NCBI GenBank assembly: GCA_947561585.1
Contig: CANNZV010002520.1
Span: 31,231-95,230, forward strand
Direction: 5' to 3'
From: Caprella mutica
Taxonomy: Eukaryota > Arthropoda > Malacostraca > Amphipoda > Caprellidae
DNA length: 64,000 nucleotides
In this document: in pieces, positions 56,001 to 64,000 of the stretch
Layout of the letters: each line of letters starts with the position of its first letter
Position numbering within the stretch: the first letter of the stretch is position 1
Program-made: the position numbers and the translations under genes
The notes under the pieces: model-generated
What the model saw: only the letters and a program-made list of their open reading frames with translations
Databases searched by the model: none
Told to the model about the DNA's origin: nothing

Positions 56001-59000
56001 AGTTATTGACATTTGGTTTAATAAATTCTGTCATGACTTTTTTTGTAGATGTTGAAATTCTGGACACTGTTCTTTCTGAACACATCTGGAGAATGAGGAG
56101 CCGCAGGAGATTTTCGTACCTGTTGGAAATCCAACAAAATATATAATTAGTTTTTTACGAATATAGATTAGTTGAAGAGAGACATTATACATTAGAAATA
56201 TTTGAAACAATAATGAAAATCGAATATATAAAAAGTTGAATCTCTCTTTAAAATAAAGATAAATTGTTGCATCAAACAATGTTTATAATTTATCACTATT
56301 AAATAATAATATGAAATTTGAATTATTTGTATTGACTGTAAATAGATATTGTATGAATGTTCTTCACCGTAAGAGTTCATCCCTAGTGGAATATTATTTG
56401 TATTGACTGTAAATAGATATTGTATGAATGTTCTTCACCGTAAGAGTTCATCCCTAGTGGAATATTATTTGTATTGACTGTAAATAGATGTTGTATGAAT
56501 GTTCTTCACCGTAAGAGTTCATCCCTAGTGGAATATTATTTGTATTGACTGTAAATAGATATTGTATGAATGTTCTTCACCATAAGAGTTCATATCTAGT
56601 GGAATATTATTTGTATTGACTGTAAATAGATATTGTGTGAATGTTCTTCACCGTAAGAGTTCATCCCTAGTGGAATATTATTTGTATTGACTGTAAATAG
56701 ATATTGTATGAATGTTCTTCACCGTAAAAGTTCATCCCTAGTGAAATATTATTTGTATTGACTGTAAATAGATGTTGTATGAATGTTCTTCACCGTAAAA
56801 GTTCATCCCTAGTGAAATATTATTTGTATTGACTGTAAATAGATGTTGTATGAATGTTCTTCACCGTAAAAGTTCATCCCTAGTGGAATATTATTTGTAT
56901 TGACTGTAAATAGATATTGTATGAATGTTCTTCACCGTAAAAGTTCATCCCTATTGGAATTTTATTTGTATTGACTGTAAATAGATAATATATGAATGTT
57001 CTTCACCGTAAGAGTTCATCCCTAGTGGAATATTATTTGTATTGACTGTAAATAGATATTGTATGAATGTTCTTCACCGTAAGAGTTTATCCCTAGTGGA
57101 ATATTTTTTGTTGATGGAAATTAAGAATTTTATCTAACAATTATAACTTTCCCATTCAAACCAAATATGGTATTATTTTTGACTAACCTGACTATTTTGA
57201 CTGAAACATTTTTATCGTTGATGTTCAATCCAAATTTTTCAAGGAATTGTTCCAGAGTTACTTCACTAGTAGCAGGAACCTCAGCAAAGTCTCTGGAAAG
57301 CTTTTTCACCGAGAGATATTCCAGGATTGACAGATGCTGGAAATGATATTGTTTTACATTATTGAAATTCATTGACATCTCAGGAGTGAGAACACAAGAT
57401 AGATTCTTTTCAATGTTTTTCACATCGGGACATCTTTGTCGACAATCTTTAAGAAGGTTCGAATAGTTATCTTTAGTAAAATAATACTGATTTAGGTTAT
57501 ACACTTCCAGACTGTATTCGGTTAGTATCATCATGATGGTGTTTGAATTAACTATAGGATTTGGACTTCTGTCTTGATTTAGTTTTTCCTCTATTTGGTT
57601 TTCCAAAGAGTCGTACAGGGCTTTGTAGATATCTATCTCATTTAGAATTTTGCAGTCATAGTCCCTGTCAACGAATAAAGAACTGAATAGTGCCAGCAGA
57701 AGAGGAGTAGTGAAAATGTCTCGGCAGTTGTCATTCAAATGCCGAAAACATTCCACTACATTGCTCTCGTTACAATTTGGTAGTTTATTGCTGAAAGCCT
57801 TCAGATAATCAATTTGGATTGTAGTGTCAACTATTTTTTTAACTGCGAAGGAATCATATTTTATTGGCCTGTCTTTTAAATCCTTCTGAACATGGAAGGC
57901 GGCCTGTACTCGACTTGTTATAATACATGTACCGGTCCGAATCCCAACACAATACAATATGGCATCATTGACCAGATCTTTTGAAATCTCATTAGATTCG
58001 TCATAACCATCGATGAGGAAGACCACGCCATCAAGAAGTCGAAGTGCATCCAACACCTCATCTTTATCGAAACAGGAGAAATATTTTGGAAAAACTGCTT
58101 TCAAATATTCTCCAAGACTGGAAAAGTTATCTGTCCTGCAAGATATGTAAAACGGCAGATGGAATTTGCCTAAATTGGAGAATTTAGAATTAGGATTCTT
58201 AGCGAGGATCTCTCTTTGTATCATTCTCAAAAGGGTTGTCTTTCCTGAACCCGGTGAACCATTAAAAATAGCCACATTTTCGGATAAATTATCAAATATT
58301 TCATTACAATGAAATGATTTTTTATTATCACTCGCTTCATTTGTAATTAACATTCTCATCAAAATCTCATCTATGCCAATACTCACGTTGGAAGAACCAG
58401 GCAAAGGTATTGAAATTTTCTCAAATTTCTCTCTGAGCATTTCTAGACAATCTTTCTCCAGCAGATCTCTAATAAATCTGATCCTTGAATCATAATCTTT
58501 TGTTGTATTATCAATGATTGTTGAAAATTCAGAATCAAACTCATCTTTGATATCTTTCACTCTTGAAATATCAGTTATAGCATAGAGATTACAAAAAGCG
58601 TCAATACACGCATGAATGTCCTTCTGCAATTCTTGGAACCAGTTTTTGTCTTGTGCTCTCTGTGGCTTATGACTCAAGTCATTTCTCATGTCTTTCACTT
58701 TTTTCAAGCAGGACTCAACACTATTTGGATCTTTGAGCTTATCACTGTAATCCGCTGTACCAGGACTAGATATCTTATCGTAGCAGATTATAGGAAGTAA
58801 TTCATGGAGAAAAGTTACATCAAGATTATCAAGATTAGTTTGGTCGAGTTTGCTCTTGTTTTTAGTTTTCCAGTTTTTACGGTTTCTATTTGTACTGAAG
58901 GTTTTGGATTTGGTGAATAAATCTTCACTAGTCAAGTACTGTTCTATCGTTTGAGTATCGGTTTTGGTGGTCCAAACCAGGTTTATAAATTTAGTGTAGA

Positions 59001-59073
59001 GTAGAGGTGCGCATTTATTAATAGCCACACAATTCCTTAGAAGGTAAATGTAGTCATCGGGAATACCCGCCAT
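47041..59073 (-). CDS. HEPN-NACHT NLR-type protein, right copy, seven exons
   Basis: The model is 59073-57188, 56119-55730, 54586-54432, 51923-51878, 51827-51708, 48131-48000 and 47176-47041. Total 2865 nt, 954 residues; every junction has GT/AG and matching phase. A HEPN-like region carries RNDLSH, an RxxxxH motif, near 131. NACHT has GSPGSGKTT, VVFLIDGYDE and CIITSR at about the same places as the left copy. The tail has one LRR-looking stretch (FNSLYLQRCSLT) and ends with a Cys/His cluster, YCFVCEKRH...C, in the last exon. By eye about nine of ten NACHT-exon residues match the left copy; both frames are open. NACHT proteins are oligomerising NTPase sensors and HEPN folds are often RNases, so an RNA-directed defence role is possible but inferred. 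The last two exons rest on splice phase only. Confidence 0.78.
47200..47545 (+). repeat. 42-bp minisatellite in the last NLR intron
   Basis: About eight units of 41-42 bp sharing GGCAAGAAGGAATTATTCCT and GGGATATTAA. It lies in the intron between exons 6 and 7 of the right NLR gene, just upstream (minus sense) of the acceptor at 47177. Confidence 0.92.
47605..47777. mobile_element. MITE-like element, family 1, best-preserved ends
   Basis: The left GGTAACCACTCAATTACCGA and right GTCCAATAACTGAGACGTAACC ends are inverted. The core AAGTGGGAGTTAACG is mirrored by CACCCACTTTCCGAG. It sits in the last intron of the right NLR gene; related copies lie in intron 2 and intron 3. Confidence 0.7.
48290..48832 (+). 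repeat. 28-bp minisatellite (GAATTTCTTTTTGTTAGAAA...)
   Basis: About 19 units of 28 bp, each ending AATAATATG, with TTAG, TTTG and CTTTAG variants. A run of units appears twice in the same variant order, indicating block duplication. It directly abuts the 27-bp array, and the two units share AATAATATGGAA. Confidence 0.95.
48878..50776 (+). repeat. 27-bp minisatellite, about 70 units
   Basis: Unit ATGGAACATGAATGTATAAA followed by AAATAAT. Variants GAAAATGAA, GAATGGATA and GAATGCATA are scattered. A few units are 26 or 28 bp, which shift the frame, so long open frames of up to 655 codons on either strand end and restart. It lies in the intron between exons 5 and 6 of the right NLR gene. Confidence 0.97.
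50966..51391 (+). repeat. 15-bp minisatellite (GGTAATTTGATACCC), right copy
   Basis: About 28 units, against about 69 in the left copy, with the same degenerate tail (GTTAGTTTGATCC) at its right border. Confidence 0.95.
51924..53033. other. NLR intron 3, right copy
   Basis: Unique AT-rich intron sequence nearly identical to 1972-3060. It includes the isolated inverted 15-mer units near 52140-52185. No additional conserved exon found. Confidence 0.55.
53034..53165 (+). repeat. 18-bp short array (TTTATTGCATTTTAGGAC)
   Basis: About seven units; the left copy has only about three decayed units at 3060-3120. It lies in the intron between NLR exons 3 and 4. Confidence 0.85.
53211..54355. mobile_element. 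MITE-like element, family 1, interrupted
   Basis: Matches 3171-3325 on both sides of the insertion at 53316-54306. Joining CACTTA (53315) to GCGACTACTG (54310) restores the uninterrupted structure of the left copy. Confidence 0.8.
53316..54306. mobile_element. TTA-flanked Harbinger-like non-autonomous element, right copy only
   Basis: The 991-bp element has inverted ends AGGGCCGTACACACGTAGGG / CCCTACGTGTGTACGGCCCT that extend through TTTTTTCAGTCTTTCCACC. TTA is duplicated at 53313-53315 and 54307-54309. Three-base TTA/TAA targets are typical of PIF/Harbinger. No transposase frame. The orthologous site in the left copy is empty. Confidence 0.9.
54806..55290 (+). repeat. 15-bp minisatellite in NLR intron 2, right copy
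   Basis: The left half has TTTTACAGGTGTGAT units; the right half alternates GATGAGTTTTACCGG and GATGAGTTTTACCGA. The alternation suggests a 30-bp higher-order unit not present in the left copy. Confidence 0.95.
55372..55541. mobile_element. MITE-like element, family 1, duplicate of 4795-4964
   Basis: Nearly identical to the left-copy element, with the same position relative to the 15-bp array and exon 2. Confidence 0.6.
56326..57107 (+). repeat. 71-bp minisatellite in NLR intron 1, eleven units
   Basis: Eleven 71-bp units, against six in the left copy. The unit is TGTATTGACTGTAAATAGAT with the same CTTCACCGTAAGAGTTCATC tail. Confidence 0.95.
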
Positions 59074-59493
59074 TTTGAAGCAAGTCTTGTGTCACGTTTA
59101 TTATTATTCAAAATAAATCAAATAATTTATTATAATAAACCAGTAAATTTAAAAGTGAGATTAAATAAAAAATCTGAAATATTTTTCGAAAAGAATTTTT
59201 AGATTTGAAAATATAATCTAACTGAGTATATCGTAGTTTTTGACTACCTAAACTTTAGTAACTTCCTTAATATTAGTTGGTTTTAAATTAATCTCAAGCC
59301 TATATAGCATATACGTATCTATGTTAATTGTCACAGATAATGTTACGAGTTGAGTTGTGGAACAGAACTCAACGTGTATATTCACTGTCATTTAGTAAGT
59401 AAAATCACCGAGTTAGCTCTAAGAATAACCTTCGCGCAATGACAAAAATAATCACCCTCACTCTTTGCTTACCTGTTCTTAAACTAAGTCTAT
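59074..59493. other. Upstream region of the right NLR gene
   Basis: Matches 8162-8590. It probably holds the promoter; no TATA box or upstream exon identified. Confidence 0.45.
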
Positions 59494-62415
59494 AAGTAAA
59501 CCTCAATCTAAATTAAACCTTAATTTAAAGTAAACCTCAATTCAAAGTAAACCTTAATTTAAAGTAAACCCCAATTTAAAGTAAACCTCAATCTAAAGTA
59601 AACCTCAATTTAAAGTAAACCCCAATTTAAAGTAAACCTCAATTTAAAGTAAACCTCAATTTAAAGTAAACCTTAATTTAAAGTAAACCTTAATTTAAAG
59701 TAAACCCCAATTTAAAGTAAACCTCAATTTAAAGTAAACCTCAATTTTAAGTAAACCTTAATTTGAAGTAAATCCAAATTTGAAGTAAACCTCAATTTAA
59801 AGTAAAACTCAATTTAAAGAAAACCTCAATTTAAAGTAAACCTTAATTTAAAGTAAATCCAAATTTCAAGTAAACCTCAATTTAAAGTAAACCTTAATTT
59901 AAAGTAAACCTTAATTTAAGTAAACCTTAATTTAAAGTAAACCATTATTTAAAGTAAACCCTAATTTAAAGTAAATCCAAATTTGAAGTAAACCTTAATT
60001 TAAGGTAAACCTTGATTTAAAGTAAACCTTAATTTAAAGTAAACCTTGATTTAAAGTAAACCTTAATTTAAAGTAAACCTTAATTTAAAGTTAACCTTAA
60101 TCTAAAGTAAACCTCAATCTAAAGTAAACCTCAATATAAAGTAAACCACAATCTAAAGTTAACCTTAATTTAAAGTAAACCTCAATCTAAAGTAAACCTT
60201 AATTTAAAGTAAACCTTAATTTAGAGTAAACCTTAATTTAAAGTAAACCTTAATTTAAAGTAAACCTTAATTTAAAGTAAACCTCAATCTAAAGTAAACC
60301 TTAATCTAAAGTAAACCTTAATTTAAAGTAAACCTTAATTTAAAGTAAACCTCAATCTAAAGTAAACCTTAATTTAAAGTAAACCTTAATTTAGAGTAAA
60401 TCTTAATTTAAAGTAAACCTTAATTTATAGTAAACCTTAATTTAAAGTAAACCTTAATTTAAAGTAAACCTCAATCTAAAGTAAACCTTAATTTAAAGTA
60501 AACCTTAATTTAGAGTAAACCTTAATTTAAAGTAAACCTCAATCTAAAGTAAACCTTAATTTAAAGTAAACCTTAATTTAGAGTAAATCTTAATTTAAAG
60601 TAAACCTTAATTTATAGTAATTCTTAATTTAAAGTAAACCTTAATTTATAGTAAACCTTAATTTAAAGTAAACCTTAATTTAGAGTAAACCTTAATTTAA
60701 AGTAAACCTTAATTTATAGTAAACCTTAATTTAAAGTAAACCTTAATTTAAAGTAAACCTTAATTTAAAGTAAACCTTAATTTAAAGTAAACCTTAATTT
60801 AAAGTAAACCTTAATTTAAAGTAAACCTTAATTTAAAGTAAACCTTAATTTTTAGTAAACCTTAATTTAAAGTAAACCTTAATTTAAAGTAAACCTTAAT
60901 TTATAGTAAACCTTAATTTAAAGTAAACCTTAATTTAAAGTAAACCTTAATTCAAAGTAAACCCCAATTTAAAGTAAACCTCAATTTAAAGTAAACCTCA
61001 ATTTTAAGTAAACCTTAATTTGAAGTAAATCCAAATTTGAAGTAAACCTCAATTTAAAGTAAAACTCAATTTAAAGAAAACCTCAATTTAAAGTAAACCT
61101 TAATTTAAAGTAAATCCAAATTTCAAGTAAACCTCAATTTAAAGTAAACCTTAATTTAAAGTAAACCTTAATTTAAGTAAACCTTAATTTAAAGTAAACC
61201 ATAATTTAAAGTAAACCCTAATTTAAAGTAAATCCAAATTTGAAGTAAACCTTAATTTAAGGTAAACCTTGATTTAAAGTAAACCTTAATTTAAAGTAAA
61301 CCTTGATTTAAAGTAAACCTTAATTTAAAGTAAACCTTAATTTAAAGTTAACCTTAATCTAAAGTAAACCTCAATCTAAAGTAAACCTCAATATAAAGTA
61401 AACCACAATCTAAAGTAAACCTTAATTTAAAGTAAACCTCAATCTAAAGTAAACCTTAATTTAAAGTAAACCTTAATTTAGAGTAAACCTTAATTTAAAG
61501 TAAACCTTAATTTAAAGTAAACCTTAATTTAAAGTAAACCTCAATCTAAAGTAAACCTTAATCTAAAGTAAACCTTAATTTAAAGTAAACCTTAATTTAA
61601 AGTAAACCTCAATCTAAAGTAAACCTTAATTTAAAGTAAACCTTAATTTAGAGTAAATCTTAATTTAAAGTAAACCTTAATTTATAGTAAACCTTAATTT
61701 AAAGTAAACCTTAATTTAAAGTAAACCTCAATCTAAAGTAAACCTTAATTTAAAGTAAACCTTAATTTAGAGTAAACCTTAATTTAAAGTAAACCTCAAT
61801 CTAAAGTAAACCTTAATTTAAAGTAAACCTTAATTTAGAGTAAATCTTAATTTAAAGTAAACCTTAATTTATAGTAAATCTTAATTTAAAGTAAACCTTA
61901 ATTTATAGTAAACCTTAATTTAAAGTAAACCTTAATTTAAAGTAAACCTTAATTTAAAGTAAACCTTAATTTATAGTAAACCTTAATTTAAAGTAAACCT
62001 TAATTTAAAGTAAACCTTAATTTAAAGTAAACCTTAATTTAAAGTAAACCTTAATTTAAAGTAAACCTTAATTTAAAGTAAACCTTAATTTAAAGTAAAC
62101 CTTAATTTTTAGTAAACCTTAATTTAAAGTAAACCTTAATTTAAAGTAAACCTTAATTTATAGTAAACCTTAATTTAAAGTAAACCTTAATTTAAAGTAA
62201 ACCTTAATTTAAAGTAAACCTTAATTTAAAGTAAACCTTAATTTAAAGTAAACCTTAATTTAAAGTAAACCTTAATTTATAGTAAACCTTAATTTAAAGT
62301 AAACCTTAATTTAAAGTAAACCTTAATTCAAAATAAACCTTAATTTAAAGCAAACCTTAATTCAAAGTAAACCTTAATTTAAAGCAAACCTTAATTTAAA
62401 GTAAACCTTAATATA
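59494..62415 (+). repeat. 17-bp satellite, right copy, 2.9 kb
   Basis: About 172 units. The rare block AATCCAAATTTGAAGTAAAC, with its neighbours, occurs at 59771 and again at 61028. A segment of about 1257 bp (74 units, one of them 16 bp) was therefore duplicated within the array. This is absent from the left copy, so it postdates the large duplication. Confidence 0.95.
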
Positions 62416-62966
62416 ATAAGATACTCTTAAAAGTACTTTAAGTTTTACATTTATGGGAAATTGTAGTCTGCAACTCATTAAAATAAAATAAAATCATTTG
62501 TCCGGTAACGGAAAATTCCGTAACGGAACGTTCTGTAGCGTCTTGTCACTATATATGATATACCAAGTGATACGCAAACTAAATAATAAATTTCTTAACT
62601 CTTGAGATTGTTTAAAACCAACCGAAATGAAATCGAACCAATGGTAAGGATGTTAGTAAAGATTATAATGAGGAACACTATGATTATACTTTGCATATAA
62701 ACTCATCAACTGTTTACCTACACAAAATGTAACTATTTATCGAAAATATCAATACTGTATGATAGGAATTGGTCTATTACATACACTATAAAGTAACAGG
62801 TAACACAATACACCTATAAAATGGTAGAGTGATCTAATATTTACTTTTTTGGTAGTATTTGTTAGATAAAATAGCAAAATAAAGTAACTATACACTCTCA
62901 CTGAACAGACTCAACCAACTGAACTAAACGTGTCCTTGAATTGCTAACTCAATGCCTTAAAAATAA
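62416..62966. other. Unique spacer, right copy
   Basis: Counterpart of 11224-11774; no gene seen. Confidence 0.5.
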
Positions 62967-63219
62967 ACACAGTAGAGACAGTAGAGTGTGTGACGTCATC
63001 AGAGCAACACACTTCAGTACCAATTTAGGGGCTTAGAACAACTGAATAGATCTATTACTGTTATAATAACTAATGAGTTTCTATAGCTTGACTCACTCTG
63101 ATTAGGTTAATATTTCTATATGTTTTCGTTCTTCAATGAATTTGTATTATTGTATCATCTTAAACTGTTGCCCTCGTGACGTCACGTACACCAAACACCT
63201 CCATTGTCTCTACAGTGTC
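62967..63219. mobile_element. TGACGTCA-bearing MITE, right copy
   Basis: Counterpart of 11775-12027, with the same inverted ends and both TGACGTCA palindromes kept. Confidence 0.6.
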
Positions 63220-63501
63220 TATAGTATAACGTAGGATATCAACGGAAAAGAAAATTTAATAGAAAATTGCGGTTAAGATAGAAAACTTTGAATGGGAAAA
63301 TGTCCTTTTATGTTAATTTTCAGTATGTACGTAATGACAACTTAAAAATAACAAAAAATTAAAATAGTTTTTGACAAATATATAATCATGGAATTTTTTT
63401 TTTCATTTTCCACTATATTTTAAGGAAAATCATTTGACTATTATTACGAAATAATTTATAAATCAGGGATTGAAAATTGAAAATTTTCAATTCAAATTGC
63501 C

Positions 63502-64000
63502 TGTCATTTCTCATTAATAGGCAGTAGTCATTTCTCATTAATAGGCAGTAGTCATTTCTCATTAATAGGCAGTAGTCATTTCTCATTAATAGGCAGTTGT
63601 CATTTCTCATTAATAGGCTGTAGTCATTTCTCATTAATAGGCAGTAGTCATTTCTCATTAATAGGCAGTAGTCATTTCTCATTAATAGGCAGTAGTCATT
63701 TCTCATTAATAGGCAGTAGTCATTTCTCATTAATAGGCAGTTGTCATTTCTCATTAATAGGCAGTAGTCATTTCTCATTAATAGGCAGTAGTCATTTCTC
63801 ATTAATAGGCAGTAGTCATATCTGATTAATAGGCAGTTGTCATTTCTCATTAATAGGCAGTAGTCATTTCTCATTAATAGGCAGTAGACATTTCTCATTA
63901 ATAGGCAGTAGTCATTTCTCATCAATAGGCAGTAGTCATTTCTCATTAAAGGGCAGTAGTCATTTCTCATTAATAAGCAGAAGTCATTTCTCATTAATAG
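63502..64000 (-). repeat. 24-bp minisatellite, right copy, cut by window end
   Basis: At least 20 units of CATTTCTCATTAATAGGCAGTAGT. The order of rare variants (GGCTGTAGT, CATATCTGATTAA, TAAAGGGCAG, AATAAGCAGAAG) matches the left array; several units have been added. Confidence 0.95.

Larger units (their letters stand above)
48878..64000 (+). repeat. Segmental duplication, right copy (runs off the window)
   Basis: Same order and orientation as 1-12726. It differs by array sizes and by the TTA-flanked insertion at 53316-54306. The last exons of its NLR gene lie further left (47041-48131), so the duplicated unit probably extends left of 48878; its partner sequence would lie before position 1. 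Confidence 0.95.

Overview
The window is intergenic-to-genic DNA of an animal: AT-rich, with spliceosomal introns, dense in mini- and microsatellites, and stacked with eukaryotic transposons (Copia, hAT, an I/Nimb-like LINE, TTAA-, TA- and TTA-flanked MITEs). A relic with a DUF4817-like N-terminus and a Copia tRNA-iMet internal primer-binding site point to an arthropod-like invertebrate, but I cannot name the species.

The two ends of the window (1-12726 and about 48880-64000) are a direct segmental duplication offset by about 51 kb. Each copy carries the same minus-strand NLR-type gene: a HEPN-like N-terminus with an RxxxxH motif, a NACHT NTPase, and a C-terminal tail on small exons. By matching splice sites and reading phases I could assemble a seven-exon, 954-residue model for the right copy (47041-59073). 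The left copy (1756-8161) has the first five exons; the last two lie beyond the window start. Most introns of this gene hold their own minisatellite (71, 15, 18, 15, 27, 28 and 42 bp units), and a 17-bp and a 24-bp satellite lie upstream of the start codon. Copy numbers differ between the duplicates, and a 991-bp TTA-flanked element sits only in the right copy.

The unduplicated middle (about 12.7-48 kb) is a transposon landscape. From left to right it holds: a 317-bp palindrome; an 11-bp satellite; a diverged repeat block; a hAT element with an exact 8-bp target duplication and a transposase broken by two stop codons; a LINE 3' fragment; an intact Copia element with LTRs that look identical; a decayed 12-exon gene joining a Polycomb-like chromodomain, zinc-finger motifs and a tyrosine-recombinase-like core; and a Russian-doll insertion. 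In that last structure a TA-flanked foldback element contains a 9.8-kb non-autonomous hAT, which itself contains MITEs and a near-intact LINE whose ORF1 carries a duplicated Gag module split by one stop codon.

The items most worth following up are the NLR tandem duplication with its satellite-filled introns, the chromodomain-recombinase gene, and the LINE with the doubled Gag.
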